DNA of 64,000 nt from Pseudomonas sp. FP453 (lineage in GTDB: Bacteria > Pseudomonadota > Gammaproteobacteria > Pseudomonadales > Pseudomonadaceae), in contig NZ_CP117435.1 in NCBI RefSeq assembly GCF_030687495.1, positions 1,922,001 through 1,986,000 on the forward strand, read 5' to 3'. Below, one piece after another: positions 17,598 through 26,541 of the stretch. The number at the start of each line of letters is the position of its first letter. The stretch's first letter is position 1. A model generated the notes under the pieces. It was not told the origin of the DNA. It searched no databases and saw only the letters and a program-made list of their open reading frames with translations. The translations under genes were made by a program, and so were the position numbers.

Positions 17598-17770
17598 GTT
17601 TTGCTTCGTTCAGTGATTTTCTCGCCATGGGCCACCACGGCCTGTACGTCTGGACGGCCTATGGCATCTGCCTGGCGGTGCTGGCCCTCAACGTCGCCGC
17701 GCCGATCCTGGCGCGCAAGCGTTACCTGCAACAAGAGGCGCGTCGTCTGCGCCGGGAGACCGAAAAGTGA
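17594..17770 (+). CDS. ccmD: Heme exporter protein CcmD
   Basis: 58 aa from ATG 17594. A single transmembrane helix ([20 protein letters not shown]) is preceded by a short periplasmic tip containing GHHGLY and followed by a very basic, Arg/Glu-rich cytoplasmic tail, exactly the CcmD layout. It stabilises the CcmC-CcmE interaction. It overlaps ccmC upstream and ccmE downstream by four bases each. Confidence 0.93.
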   Translation: MSFASFSDFLAMGHHGLYVWTAYGICLAVLALNVAAPILARKRYLQQEARRLRRETEK

Positions 17771-18222
17771 ATCCGCTGCGTAGAAAGCGTCTGTTGATCA
17801 TCCTTGCCATCCTGGCCGGCGTCGGCATTGCCGTGGCCCTGGCCTTGAGCGCCCTGCAACAGAACATCAACCTGTTCTACACCCCGACCCAGATCGCCAA
17901 CGGCGAAGCCCCGCTGGACACGCGCATCCGCGCCGGCGGCATGGTCGAGGCCGGCTCCTTGAAGCGATCCGGCGATTCCCTCGACGTCACCTTCGTGGTC
18001 ACCGACTTCAGCAAGTCCGTGACCATCAGCTACCGTGGCATCCTCCCGGACCTGTTCCGCGAAGGCCAGGGCATCGTCGCCCTGGGCAAGCTCAACGCCG
18101 ATGGCGTGGTGGTGGCCGATGAAGTGCTGGCCAAGCACGATGAAAAATACATGCCGCCTGAGGTGACCAAAGCCCTCAAGGACAGCGGCCAGTCCGCCCC
18201 CACCCCCGCCAAGGAGGGTTGA
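17767..18222 (+). CDS. ccmE: Heme chaperone CcmE
   Basis: 151 aa from GTG 17767, overlapping the ccmD stop. One N-terminal anchor ([20 protein letters not shown]) is followed by a periplasmic OB-fold beta-barrel. The covalent heme ligand is the His in [14 protein letters not shown], with the conserved Tyr shortly after. It carries heme from CcmC to CcmF. Confidence 0.95.
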   Translation: MNPLRRKRLLIILAILAGVGIAVALALSALQQNINLFYTPTQIANGEAPLDTRIRAGGMVEAGSLKRSGDSLDVTFVVTDFSKSVTISYRGILPDLFREGQGIVALGKLNADGVVVADEVLAKHDEKYMPPEVTKALKDSGQSAPTPAKEG

Positions 18223-18225
18223 GTC

Positions 18226-20214
18226 ATGAACGCCGCTTTGTTTATTCCCGAACTCGGCCAGTTGGCGATGATCCTCGCGCTGTGCTTTGCCATCGTGCAA
18301 GCCGTGGTGCCGTTGCTCGGCGCCTGGCGCGGTGACCGCCTGTGGATGAGCCTGGCGCAGCCGGCCGCCTGGGGCCAGTTTGCGTTCCTGCTGTTTGCGT
18401 TTGGTTGCCTGACCTACGCGTTTATGACTGACGACTTTTCCGTCAGCTATGTCGCGAATAACTCCAACACCGCCTTGCCCTGGTACTACAAGTTCAGCGC
18501 CGTGTGGGGCGCCCACGAAGGGTCGTTGCTGCTGTGGGCGCTGATCCTCGGCGGCTGGACCTTCGCCGTGTCGGTGTTCTCGCGCCAGTTGCCGCAAGTC
18601 ATGCTGGCCCGGGTGCTGGCGGTGATGGGCATGATCAGCATCGGCTTCCTGATGTTCCTGATCATGACGTCCAACCCATTCAGCCGCATCCTGCCGCAGA
18701 TTCCTACGAACGGGCACGACCTCAACCCGCTGCTGCAAGACATCGGCCTGATCGTGCACCCGCCGATGCTCTACATGGGTTACGTCGGTTTCTCCGTGGC
18801 CTTCGCCTTCGCCATCGCCGCCTTGCTCGGCGGGCGCCTGGATGCGGCGTGGGCGCGCTGGTCGCGGCCGTGGACCATCGTCGCCTGGGCCTTCCTCGGC
18901 ATCGGCATCACCCTCGGTTCGTGGTGGGCCTATTACGAACTCGGCTGGGGCGGCTGGTGGTTCTGGGACCCGGTGGAAAACGCCTCCTTCATGCCTTGGC
19001 TGGTGGGCACCGCGTTGATTCACTCGCTGGCCGTTACCGAAAAACGCGGCGTGTTCAAGAGCTGGACCGTGTTGCTGGCCATCGCGGCATTTTCCCTTAG
19101 CCTGCTCGGCACGTTCCTCGTGCGTTCGGGCGTGCTGACGTCGGTGCATGCGTTCGCTTCCGACCCGGCGCGGGGCATCTTCATCCTGATCTTCCTGCTG
19201 TTTGTGGTCGGTGGCTCCCTGACCCTGTTCGCCCTGCGCGCGCCGGTGGTCAAGAGCCAGGTCGGCTTCAACCTGTGGTCGCGGGAAACCCTGCTGCTGG
19301 GCAACAACCTGGTGCTGGTGGTGGCCGCGTCGATGATCCTGCTCGGCACCCTGTACCCGTTGGTGCTGGATGCGCTGAGCGGCGCCAAGCTGTCCGTTGG
19401 CCCGCCGTATTTCAACGCGTTGTTTATCCCGTTGATGGGCTTGTTGATGGTGGTGATGGCGGTCGGCGTGCTGGTGCGCTGGAAAGACACCCCGGTGAAA
19501 TGGCTGGCGGGCATGCTCGCCCCGGTCTTGCTCGGCAGCGTGGCCCTGGCGGTGATCGCCGGCTTTGCCTACGGCGACTTCAACTGGGCGGTGCTCGCCA
19601 CCTTCCTGCTCGCCGCCTGGGTGTTGCTGGCCGGCGTGCGTGACATCTTCGACAAGACCCGCCACAAAGGTCTGCTCAAGGGTTTGCCAAGCCTGACCCG
19701 CAGCTACTGGGGCATGCAGATCGCCCACATCGGCATCGCCGTGTGCGCCCTCGGCGTGGTGCTGTCCAGCCAGAACAGCGCCGAGCGCGACCTGCGCCTG
19801 GCGCCGGGCGAGTCCATGGACCTGGCCGGTTACCACTTCATCTTTGAAGGCGCCAAGCACTTCGAAGGGCCGAACTTCACGTCAGACAAAGGCACCGTGC
19901 GCGTAGTCCGTAACGGCAAGGAAGTGGCCGTGCTGCACCCGGAAAAACGCCTGTACACCGTGCAGAGTTCGATGATGACCGAAGCCGGCATCGACGCCGG
20001 TTTCACCCGTGACCTCTACGTGGCCCTCGGCGAACCGCTGGGCGACGGCGCCTGGGCAGTGCGCGTGCATGTGAAGCCGTTTGTGCGCTGGATCTGGTTC
20101 GGCGGCCTGCTCACCGGCTTCGGTGGTTTGCTGGCGGCGCTGGATCGGCGTTATCGGGTCAAGGTCAAGAGCCGGGTGCGTGAAGCCCTCGGTCTGCAGG
20201 GAGCGGCGGTATGA
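18226..20214 (+). CDS. ccmF: Cytochrome c heme lyase CcmF
   Basis: 662 aa after a strong AAGGAGG at 18213-18219. Large multi-spanning protein that ligates heme to the CXXCH of apocytochrome c. The WWD motif is GWGGWWFWDPVENASFMPW, with the flanking heme histidines in GLIVHPPMLYMGYVGF and WGAHEGSLLLW. The C-terminal periplasmic domain and last helix (WIWFGGLLTGFGGLLAALD) are complete. Its last codon overlaps the ccmG start. Confidence 0.95.
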   Translation: MNAALFIPELGQLAMILALCFAIVQAVVPLLGAWRGDRLWMSLAQPAAWGQFAFLLFAFGCLTYAFMTDDFSVSYVANNSNTALPWYYKFSAVWGAHEGSLLLWALILGGWTFAVSVFSRQLPQVMLARVLAVMGMISIGFLMFLIMTSNPFSRILPQIPTNGHDLNPLLQDIGLIVHPPMLYMGYVGFSVAFAFAIAALLGGRLDAAWARWSRPWTIVAWAFLGIGITLGSWWAYYELGWGGWWFWDPVENASFMPWLVGTALIHSLAVTEKRGVFKSWTVLLAIAAFSLSLLGTFLVRSGVLTSVHAFASDPARGIFILIFLLFVVGGSLTLFALRAPVVKSQVGFNLWSRETLLLGNNLVLVVAASMILLGTLYPLVLDALSGAKLSVGPPYFNALFIPLMGLLMVVMAVGVLVRWKDTPVKWLAGMLAPVLLGSVALAVIAGFAYGDFNWAVLATFLLAAWVLLAGVRDIFDKTRHKGLLKGLPSLTRSYWGMQIAHIGIAVCALGVVLSSQNSAERDLRLAPGESMDLAGYHFIFEGAKHFEGPNFTSDKGTVRVVRNGKEVAVLHPEKRLYTVQSSMMTEAGIDAGFTRDLYVALGEPLGDGAWAVRVHVKPFVRWIWFGGLLTGFGGLLAALDRRYRVKVKSRVREALGLQGAAV

Positions 20215-20747
20215 AACGTTGGTTGATGGCGATCCCCCTGATCGTGTTTTTGCTGGGTGCGGTGGTCTTGTATCGCGGCCTCTACCTGGACCCGTCCGAG
20301 CTGCCTTCGGCGATGATCGGCAAGCCGTTCCCGGCGTTCAGCCTGCCAACGGTGCAGGGCGACAAGACCCTGACCCAGGTCGACCTGCTGGGCAAGCCGG
20401 CGCTGGTCAACGTATGGGGCACCTGGTGCATCTCCTGCCGCGTCGAACACCCGGTGCTCAACAAGCTGGCCGAGAAGGGCGTGGTGATCTACGGCATCAA
20501 CTACAAGGACGACAACGCCGCCGCCTTGAAGTGGCTGGCGGAGTTCCACAATCCGTATCAGCTGGATATCCGCGATGAGGACGGCAACCTCGGCCTCAAC
20601 CTCGGCGTGTACGGCGCTCCGGAAACCTTCTTTATCGATGCCAAGGGCGTGATCCGCGACAAGTACGTCGGCGTGATCGACGAAGTGGTGTGGCGTGAGC
20701 AACTGGCCGCCAAGTACCAGGCGCTGGTCGATGAGGCCAAGCCATGA
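20211..20747 (+). CDS. ccmG: Thiol:disulfide interchange protein CcmG/DsbE
   Basis: 178 aa. One N-terminal signal-anchor (MAIPLIVFLLGAVVLYRGL) precedes a periplasmic thioredoxin fold with the active site WGTWCISCRVEHP and the cis-Pro region VYGAPETFFIDAKG. It reduces the apocytochrome c cysteines before heme attachment. ATGA overlaps join it to ccmF and ccmH. Confidence 0.95.
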   Translation: MKRWLMAIPLIVFLLGAVVLYRGLYLDPSELPSAMIGKPFPAFSLPTVQGDKTLTQVDLLGKPALVNVWGTWCISCRVEHPVLNKLAEKGVVIYGINYKDDNAAALKWLAEFHNPYQLDIRDEDGNLGLNLGVYGAPETFFIDAKGVIRDKYVGVIDEVVWREQLAAKYQALVDEAKP

Positions 20748-21217
20748 AGCGTCTGTTAGCCGCCGCGGTATTGGCGTTGGGCCTGGCCGGTGTGGCTCAC
20801 GCCGCCATCGACACCTACGAATTTGCCAACGACGCCGAGCGCGAGCGCTTCCGCGACTTGACCAAGGAACTGCGCTGCCCCAAGTGCCAGAACCAGGACA
20901 TCGCTGACTCCAACGCGCCCATCGCCACCGACCTGCGCCGCGAGATCTTCCGCATGCTGGGGGAGGGCAAGGACAACCAGCAGATCATCGACTTCATGGT
21001 CGACCGCTACGGTGACTTCGTGCGCTACAAACCGGCGCTCACCGGCAAGACCGCGCTGCTCTGGTTCGGCCCCGCCGGGCTGTTGCTGAGCGGTGTGGTG
21101 GTGATGGCCGTGATCATCCGCCTCCGCCGCGCCGCGCCGACTGACGGCTCCGACGCGCTGTCCCCCGAAGAGCGTAAACGCCTCGACCAATTGCTGGACA
21201 CCAAGACTGATGATTGA
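20744..21217 (+). CDS. ccmH: Cytochrome c-type biogenesis protein CcmH
   Basis: 157 aa. A Sec signal peptide ([17 protein letters not shown]) is followed by a periplasmic three-helix bundle with the redox motif [17 protein letters not shown], then one transmembrane helix ([20 protein letters not shown]). The length corresponds to the short, CcmH-only form; the TPR part is encoded separately as ccmI, as usual in pseudomonads. The end overlaps ccmI by eight bases. Confidence 0.95.
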   Translation: MKRLLAAAVLALGLAGVAHAAIDTYEFANDAERERFRDLTKELRCPKCQNQDIADSNAPIATDLRREIFRMLGEGKDNQQIIDFMVDRYGDFVRYKPALTGKTALLWFGPAGLLLSGVVVMAVIIRLRRAAPTDGSDALSPEERKRLDQLLDTKTDD

Positions 21218-22394
21218 TTTCTGGCTCGCAGCCGGCTTGCTGCTTCTGATTGCCCTGAGTTTCCTGTTGATCCCTGTGCTGCGCGGCCGCCGTGCCCAGC
21301 GTGAAGAGGATCGCACCGCGCTGAACGTGGCGCTGTATCAAGAGCGCGTCGCCGAGTTGCAAGTGCAGCAGGACGAAGGCGTGCTCAACGCCGCCCAACT
21401 CGACACCGGCCGCGCCGAAGCCGCGCGCGAACTGCTCGCCGACACCGAAGGCGTGGAAAAACCCCGCGAGTCGCGCCTGGGCAAACCGCTGCCGTTGCTC
21501 GCCGCCTTCCTGGTGCCGGTGTTGGGCGTGAGCCTGTACCTGCATTTCGGTGCCAGCGACAAGGTTGAACTGACCCGCGAATTCTCCCAGCCGCCGGTGT
21601 CCATGGAAGACATGACCCAGCGCCTGGAACGCGCCGCCATCGCCCAACCGGACTCGCCGGAAGGCCTGTACTTCCTCGGTCGCGCCTACATGGCCCAGGA
21701 CCGCGCGGCCGATGCGGCCAAGGTCTTCGAGCGCGCAGCGGCCCTCGCCGGGCGCCAGCCGGAACTGCTTGGCCAGTGGGCCCAGGCGCAGTACTTTGCC
21801 GACAACAAACAGTGGTCGCCCAAGGTCCAGGCCTTGACCGACGAAGCGCTGAAGCTGGACCCCAAGGAAGTCACCAGCCTCGGCCTGCTGGGCATCGCCG
21901 CCTTTGAAGGCCAGCGCTACCAGGAAGCGATCGACTACTGGAGCCGCCTGCTGGCGCAACTGCCGGCCGAAGATGGCTCCCGCGCCGCCCTGCAAGGCGG
22001 TATCGACCGCGCCGCCGACAAGCTCAAGGAAAGTGGTGGTAGCGTCGCGCAAAAAGCCTTGCTCAAAGTCCGCGTGGACCTGGCGGCGGACGTGAAGGCC
22101 AAAGCCCTGCCAAGCGACAGCGTGTTCATCTTCGCCCGCGCCGTGTCCGGCCCGCCGGCACCGTTGGCGGCCAAGCGCGTCACCGTCGCCGAACTGCCGA
22201 TCACCGTCGAACTGGGCGATGCCGACGCGATGATGCCGCAGTTGAAACTGTCGAACTTCCCCGAAGTCCAACTGGTTGCGCGCATATCCCGGGCCGGTCT
22301 TCCGACCGCTGGCGAGTGGATCGGCCGCAGCCAACCCTTGGCCAGCACCACCACTGCGCTGCAGCAGCTGACCATCGACAGTCCGGACAAGTAA
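21210..22394 (+). CDS. ccmI: Cytochrome c-type biogenesis protein CcmI (TPR)
   Basis: 394 aa. Two transmembrane helices (about 4-22 and 92-110) flank a cytoplasmic Leu/Arg-rich loop. The periplasmic part has TPR-like helices ([39 protein letters not shown]) and a C-terminal Ig-like domain ([20 protein letters not shown]). CcmI chaperones apocytochrome c to the heme lyase. Last gene of the ccm operon proper. Confidence 0.93.
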   Translation: MIDFWLAAGLLLLIALSFLLIPVLRGRRAQREEDRTALNVALYQERVAELQVQQDEGVLNAAQLDTGRAEAARELLADTEGVEKPRESRLGKPLPLLAAFLVPVLGVSLYLHFGASDKVELTREFSQPPVSMEDMTQRLERAAIAQPDSPEGLYFLGRAYMAQDRAADAAKVFERAAALAGRQPELLGQWAQAQYFADNKQWSPKVQALTDEALKLDPKEVTSLGLLGIAAFEGQRYQEAIDYWSRLLAQLPAEDGSRAALQGGIDRAADKLKESGGSVAQKALLKVRVDLAADVKAKALPSDSVFIFARAVSGPPAPLAAKRVTVAELPITVELGDADAMMPQLKLSNFPEVQLVARISRAGLPTAGEWIGRSQPLASTTTALQQLTIDSPDK

Positions 22395-22410
22395 TTTCGA
22401 GGAAACGCCC

Positions 22411-22809
22411 ATGACCGCATTCGCACGTATCACCCTGCTCAGCCTGGTATTGGGCTTGAGTGCTTGTGCGGTCCACCGGCCACCGCCCGCGCCGACCGGC
22501 CCGACCATCCCGCCGTCGGGCCCGGCGACGCAGCCGAGCACCAAGCCCAGCACCCCGGTGACCGCGCCGCCGAAAAAACCGGTGCCGACCTCTTCACCGA
22601 CCTTCGCCCCACCACCGGGTGCGGCGAGCCACTGGGATGGCACCATGAAGGTCTACGTGCTGGATGACCAGCCCGACACCTTCTACCGCCAGCGTACGTA
22701 TTACCGCTGGAGCAACGGCTGGAGCCGCTCCATCAGCCCGAACGGGCCGTGGGAAGAAACCAACGTGCAGGGCGTGCCGCCGGGGCTCAGCAAAAAGTAC
22801 GCGCAATAA
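22411..22809 (+). CDS. Proline-rich lipoprotein of unknown function
   Basis: 132 aa. A lipoprotein signal peptide ends with LSAC (Cys about 20). A long Pro/Thr/Ser-rich low-complexity linker (about 25-68) follows, then a short globular segment with LDDQPDTFYRQRTYYRWSNG and SPNGPWEETNVQGVPPGL. It lies 16 bases after ccmI and before an intrinsic terminator, so it is probably the last gene of the ccm transcript. No function is assigned. The linker would let an outer-membrane-anchored domain reach away from the membrane. Confidence 0.75.
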   Translation: MTAFARITLLSLVLGLSACAVHRPPPAPTGPTIPPSGPATQPSTKPSTPVTAPPKKPVPTSSPTFAPPPGAASHWDGTMKVYVLDDQPDTFYRQRTYYRWSNGWSRSISPNGPWEETNVQGVPPGLSKKYAQ

Positions 22810-22811
22810 CC

Positions 22812-22837
22812 AAAGGCGACCTCCGGGTCGCCTTTTT
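22812..22837 (+). terminator. Intrinsic terminator of the ccm operon
   Basis: Stem AAAGGCGAC/GTCGCCTTT (22812-22820 with 22827-22835) followed by further T residues, immediately after the lipoprotein gene. Confidence 0.88.
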
Positions 22838-22878
22838 CATGCCTTTGAAACACCTTCTTCAATTCAACGAAGATCAAC

Positions 22879-22968
22879 TGTGGGAGCCGGGCTTGCCCGC
22901 GATGGCGGTGTGTCAGGCGCGGAATTCATTGCAGGTATACCGCTATCGCAGGGAAGCCAGCTCCCACA
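22879..22968. repeat. REPIN with asymmetric arms
   Basis: The left arm starts TGTGGGAGCCGGGCTTGCCC (C-type with an inserted base). The right arm is the complement of a T-type arm with a GGGAAGCC variant. The arms have drifted and no longer pair perfectly. It lies between the ccm terminator and the phosphatase gene. Confidence 0.85.
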
Positions 22969-23015
22969 GGGGATCGGGGCTGTTGCTATCATCGCGAATC
23001 CCACAGAACCGCGAG

Positions 23016-23606
23016 ATGGACCTCATGCACCTACACGTCGTACGCCACGGCGAAACCTGGGCCAACGCCGAGCAACGCTACCTCGGTGCGCTCGACCCGG
23101 AACTGACCGAACGCGGTCGGGAACAAGCCTTTTCCCTCAGCCAAAATTTACCCGCCGGCATCGACGCGCTGATCGTCTCCCCACGCTTGCGCGCCCAGCA
23201 AACCGCGCAGATTCTTAACCAGGCGTTGAACCTTGAACTCGTGACAATGGACAGCTTTCGCGAACGCTATGTGGGCGTGTTCGAGGGCCTGACCCAGGCG
23301 GAGGCAAAAGCGCAGTACCCGCAGCTCTGGGCACAGGACATCACGCGCCAATGGGCCGTCGGTCCAACAGGCGGTGAGTCGATCGCCGAGGTTGTTGCCC
23401 GTGTACACCAAGGCTTGGCCGAGCTGGCGGCACGTTATCCTTCGGGCACGGTGTTGTTGGTGGCCCATGGTTTCGTGGCCAAGGTGATCCGTGGATTGGC
23501 GCTTGGGGACTTTGCGGACTTTTATGACTGGCAACTGGAGAACGGCGACAGGCTGCTGCTGGAAAATTTCCATCCCATGGCACTGCCCACCAGTGCGCTG
23601 CTGTAA
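23016..23606 (+). CDS. Histidine phosphatase family protein
   Basis: 196 aa from ATG 23016; ATG 23025 (MHLHVVRHGETW) is equally possible. The open frame continues far upstream through the REP element, which is not coding. The RHG signature is HVVRHGETWANAEQRYLG, the second catalytic His is in VLLVAHGFVAKVIRGLA, and LIVSPRLRAQQTAQIL supplies the phosphate-binding Arg. It belongs to the phosphoglycerate mutase-like superfamily of phosphomonoesterases; the substrate (for example alpha-ribazole phosphate or a sugar phosphate) is not determined. The phnN gene follows after about 50 bases. Confidence 0.85.
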   Translation: MDLMHLHVVRHGETWANAEQRYLGALDPELTERGREQAFSLSQNLPAGIDALIVSPRLRAQQTAQILNQALNLELVTMDSFRERYVGVFEGLTQAEAKAQYPQLWAQDITRQWAVGPTGGESIAEVVARVHQGLAELAARYPSGTVLLVAHGFVAKVIRGLALGDFADFYDWQLENGDRLLLENFHPMALPTSALL

Positions 23607-23656
23607 AGTGGCCGCCGCCGGCGGGCTGACCGGCAACAGGTAAAGAGGGTGTGTGG

Positions 23657-24217
23657 ATGGCAGGCAGGTTGATCTATCTCATCGGACCATCGGGTTCGGG
23701 CAAGGACAGCCTGTTGGACGCCGCGCGACCGCACCTGGCCGAGCGCGGCTGCCGCATTGTGCGCCGCGTCATCACCCGTTCGGCGGAGGCGGTGGGCGAG
23801 GCCGCGCAAGGGGTGAGCCCGGCGCAGTTTGCCGCGATGGACGCCGAGGGCGCGTTTGCCCTGAGCTGGCAGGCGAATGGCTTGTGTTATGGCATCCCGC
23901 GGGAAATCGACGACTGGCTGGCGGCCGGGGACGACGTGCTGGTCAATGGCTCCCGCGCGCACCTGGCGCAGACGCGCGCGCGATATCCGAGCTTGTTGGT
24001 GTTGTTGCTGACGGTGGATCAGGCGGTGTTGCGCCAGCGCTTGATTGCCCGTGGACGTGAGTCGTTGGCGGACATTGAGGCGCGCCTGGCGCGTAATGCG
24101 CAGTTCACCGCAGAGCTGATCGCCGACAATGCGTCGGGGTTGTTTGTGCTGGATAACTCCGGGCCGTTGGCGCATACGGTCGAGCGCTTGTTGTGTTGCC
24201 TGGACAACGCCATTTGA
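23657..24217 (+). CDS. phnN: Ribose 1,5-bisphosphate phosphokinase PhnN
   Basis: 186 aa from ATG 23657, preferred to GTG 23651 because AGAGGG at 23644-23649 is then seven bases away. P-loop guanylate-kinase-like fold with Walker A LIYLIGPSGSGKDSLL, RRVITRSAEAVGE and the lid region VLRQRLIARGRESLADIEAR. PhnN phosphorylates ribose 1,5-bisphosphate to PRPP in the C-P lyase pathway. No other phn genes lie nearby, so it is here an orphan beside a phosphatase. Confidence 0.88.
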   Translation: MAGRLIYLIGPSGSGKDSLLDAARPHLAERGCRIVRRVITRSAEAVGEAAQGVSPAQFAAMDAEGAFALSWQANGLCYGIPREIDDWLAAGDDVLVNGSRAHLAQTRARYPSLLVLLLTVDQAVLRQRLIARGRESLADIEARLARNAQFTAELIADNASGLFVLDNSGPLAHTVERLLCCLDNAI

Positions 24218-24236
24218 TTTGAGCACCCCATCCCCC

Positions 24237-24325
24237 TGTGGGAGCGGGCTTGCCCGCGAATGCGGTCTATCAGTGACAGATGTGTGGGCTGATCCACCGC
24301 TTTCGCGGGCAAGCCCGCTCCCACA
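24237..24325. repeat. REPIN, C-type arms
   Basis: Left arm TGTGGGAGCGGGCTTGCCCG from 24237; right arm is its complement ending at 24325. It lies between convergent phnN and the ArsR-type regulator. Confidence 0.92.
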
Positions 24326-24334
24326 CTTTGATTT

Positions 24335-25030
24335 TCATCGATCTTCCATCTGTATTCCAAAGCGCGTCACCAGTGCCTTGCGGCCCTTGGGCGTCAGCCC
24401 CAGCGCGCGGCTATCCAGATCCTGAGTCAGCCATTCCTTGCGAAGCGCACTGTGCAGCAGCGCCGCACCCAGCGCGCCGGCCAGGTGGGGGCGGCGCATG
24501 CTCCAGTCCAGGCAACCACAGGCAAAGCGCCGGCGTTGGGCGTGCAGTGCAGGGAGATCAATCCCGAGTTCAAGCATGGCTTTTTCGCCGGGTGGGCTGA
24601 GCTGGTAAGTCCCTTCGCCGATCAGCCAGCCGGCTGCGATGAAGTGGTCATGCAACTGCACCGCCAGCGTCCCGGCCATGTGGTCGTAACACGTACGCGC
24701 GAACTGCAAGCGGCTTGGTGTGTTCGGCACAAACGCCTTGGCGCTCTGGCGGCTGATCACCATCAACCCTTCAATGGCCTGGGCAATATGCGACCCCGCG
24801 AGGCTGTAGTAACGGTGGCGGCCCTGAGTGTGCAACGTGATCAGCCCATCGTCCTTGAGCCTGGCCAGATGGGCGCTGGCGGTGGACGCACGGACCTCGG
24901 CAATCGCCGCCATTTCGGTGCTGGTGCGCGCGTGGCCGTCCATCAGCGCGCAGAGCATTTTCGTACGTGCGGGTTCGGCAATCGCACCGGCAATTTGTGA
25001 GAGGGCGGCGTCTTCGTCGTGGCCGTTCAT
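24335..25030 (-). CDS. ArsR-type winged-helix transcriptional regulator
   Basis: 231 aa. The N-terminal ArsR-like winged helix (about 8-90) contains IAEPARTKMLCALMDGHART, ASTASAHLARLKDDGLITL and GRHRYYSLAG. It is followed by an unusually long C-terminal region (about 100-231) with FACGCLDWSMRRPHLAGALG and GLTPKGRKAL. The extended form with paired cysteines in CGC is found in a non-metal subgroup of ArsR-like regulators. It is divergent from the P450 gene across 76 bases, so P450 and self regulation is likely. A small dyad GTTCT-TCATG-AGAAC at 25080-25094 is a candidate site. Confidence 0.8.
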   Translation of the reverse strand: MNGHDEDAALSQIAGAIAEPARTKMLCALMDGHARTSTEMAAIAEVRASTASAHLARLKDDGLITLHTQGRHRYYSLAGSHIAQAIEGLMVISRQSAKAFVPNTPSRLQFARTCYDHMAGTLAVQLHDHFIAAGWLIGEGTYQLSPPGEKAMLELGIDLPALHAQRRRFACGCLDWSMRRPHLAGALGAALLHSALRKEWLTQDLDSRALGLTPKGRKALVTRFGIQMEDR

Positions 25031-25106
25031 ATTTCGTTCCTGAGCGAATCGTTGCCGTGCGGGAGGGCGGATAGTAACGGTTCTTCATGAGAACAGGATG
25101 TGCTGA

Positions 25107-26234
25107 ATGACACCGTTGCAAGCTGCGACCCATGCTGATCCCTATGGCTATTACGCCGGTTTGCGGCGCAATGCGGGCTTGCTGTTCGACGTCGGTCTAG
25201 GGCTGTGGGTCGCCAGCCGCGCGCAGACGGTCGAGGCGGTGTTGGTCCATCCCGACTGCGGCGTACGGCCATTGCATGAACCGGTGCCGGCCGCGATTGC
25301 GCAACGCGCCGCGGGCCAGGTGTTTGCGCAACTGATGCGCATGAACGAAGGCGTTGCCCATCGCTGCCCACGGGCCGCCGTCCAGCCGGCGCTGGCGGGT
25401 GTGAGTGCACGGCAGGTTGCCGGCGCCGTGCAGCACCTCTGCGGTGATGCTACTCAGTTGGACGACTGGATGTTACGCCTGCCGGTGTCGGTGATAGCCC
25501 ATTTGCTCGGCTTTCCCGGTGATCAGTTGGGTGTGGTCGCCGAGCTGACGCGGAATTTTGTCGCCTGCCTCTCACCGTTGAGTGACGAAGCGCAACTGCG
25601 CAACGCCGATCTCGGGGCTTCGCAGTTGCGGCAGATGTTCAGCGATGTGTTCGAAGAAACCGCGCTGCTGGCGGCCATTCGCAGCGGTGAGTGGTTGGGC
25701 GCAGACGTGCTGAATGCCAACCTGATCGGCCTGTTGTCGCAGACCTGCGAAGCAAGCGCCGGCCTGATCGGCAATACACTAGTGGTGCTCGCTCGGCGGC
25801 CCGACCTGCTGGAGCAGGTGCAACGCACGCCGGCACTGGCGATGGCGCTGGTGGAAGAAGTGGCACGCTACGACGCACCGGTGCAAAACACCCGGCGATT
25901 TGTGGCGCGGCGCTGCACGATTGGCGGTCAAGTCCTGGAAGTGGGCGATACGATTCTGGTGCTTCTGGCGTCGGCCAACCGGGACGGCGATGCCAACCCG
26001 GACCCCGACAGCTTCCTGCTTGAGCGCCCGCAGCGGCGAATATTCAGCTTTGGCGTGGGCCGGCATCATTGCCCCGGCCAGCAGCTCGCGCTGACGCTTG
26101 CTTCACAGGTGATTCTGGCGTTGTTGCAGCGCCAGCCGGTCTTGCCCATCCCGTTCAGCTATTGGCCGTCGCTGAACGGCCGCATCCCCCAGTTTCACCA
26201 CGCAGCACCTGGCCCGCACGTTGTGAACGGGTAG
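25107..26234 (+). CDS. Cytochrome P450
   Basis: 375 aa, soluble bacterial P450 size. The heme-binding loop is FSFGVGRHHCPG with the thiolate ligand C322, and the ExxR motif is E251-VA-R254 (VEEVARYDAPVQ). The I-helix reads EASAGLIGNT (about 215-224), so the usual acid-alcohol pair of (A/G)Gx(D/E)T is missing. Such P450s often use unusual chemistry or peroxide, or rely on a substrate hydroxyl. No ferredoxin or reductase gene is adjacent. The divergent ArsR-type regulator is its likely controller. The substrate is unknown. Confidence 0.88.
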   Translation: MTPLQAATHADPYGYYAGLRRNAGLLFDVGLGLWVASRAQTVEAVLVHPDCGVRPLHEPVPAAIAQRAAGQVFAQLMRMNEGVAHRCPRAAVQPALAGVSARQVAGAVQHLCGDATQLDDWMLRLPVSVIAHLLGFPGDQLGVVAELTRNFVACLSPLSDEAQLRNADLGASQLRQMFSDVFEETALLAAIRSGEWLGADVLNANLIGLLSQTCEASAGLIGNTLVVLARRPDLLEQVQRTPALAMALVEEVARYDAPVQNTRRFVARRCTIGGQVLEVGDTILVLLASANRDGDANPDPDSFLLERPQRRIFSFGVGRHHCPGQQLALTLASQVILALLQRQPVLPIPFSYWPSLNGRIPQFHHAAPGPHVVNG

Positions 26235-26270
26235 TTTTTCAACATCCAGTAAAACAGCCGCCAGTCAGTC

Positions 26271-26310
26271 TTGCCTATTTTGTGCTTGAGTAAATATAAC
26301 TCTAGGGTTA
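26271..26310 (+). promoter_or_regulatory. Candidate promoter and operator of hicAB
   Basis: TTGCCT (26271-26276) and TATAAC (26295-26300) have an 18-bp spacer. The -10 overlaps a small dyad TAAC-TCTAGG-GTTA (26297-26310), a plausible HicB autoregulation site. The SD GGGAGG is five bases before the hicA GTG. Confidence 0.4.
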
Positions 26311-26341
26311 CTTTTATTCAGGCTAGGCCAGGGAGGCTGCG

Positions 26342-26530
26342 GTGCAAAGCAGGTTATTGATCAAGGAACTGCAAGAGGCAGGTTGGGTGTTGGATCGGGT
26401 CACGGGCAGCCATCATATTTTTACCCATCGCTATAACCCGTACACGATCCCGGTGCCTCACCCCAAGAAGGACCTGCCGTTGGGCACCGTGAGAAGCATC
26501 AGCAAACGCGCTGGCTTGTTTGAGTTTTAA
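26342..26530 (+). CDS. hicA: HicA family mRNA interferase toxin
   Basis: 62 aa from GTG 26342. The dsRBD-like HicA fold is recognised by LLIKELQEAGWVLDRVTGSH, with the catalytic His in GSHHIFTH, and by VPHPKKDLPLGTVRSISKRA. It cleaves mRNA when free of HicB. hicB follows after 11 bases with its own strong SD, the usual toxin-first order. It is part of the accessory stretch between P450 and the serralysin. Confidence 0.93.
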   Translation: MQSRLLIKELQEAGWVLDRVTGSHHIFTHRYNPYTIPVPHPKKDLPLGTVRSISKRAGLFEF

Positions 26531-26541
26531 GGAGAGCATTC

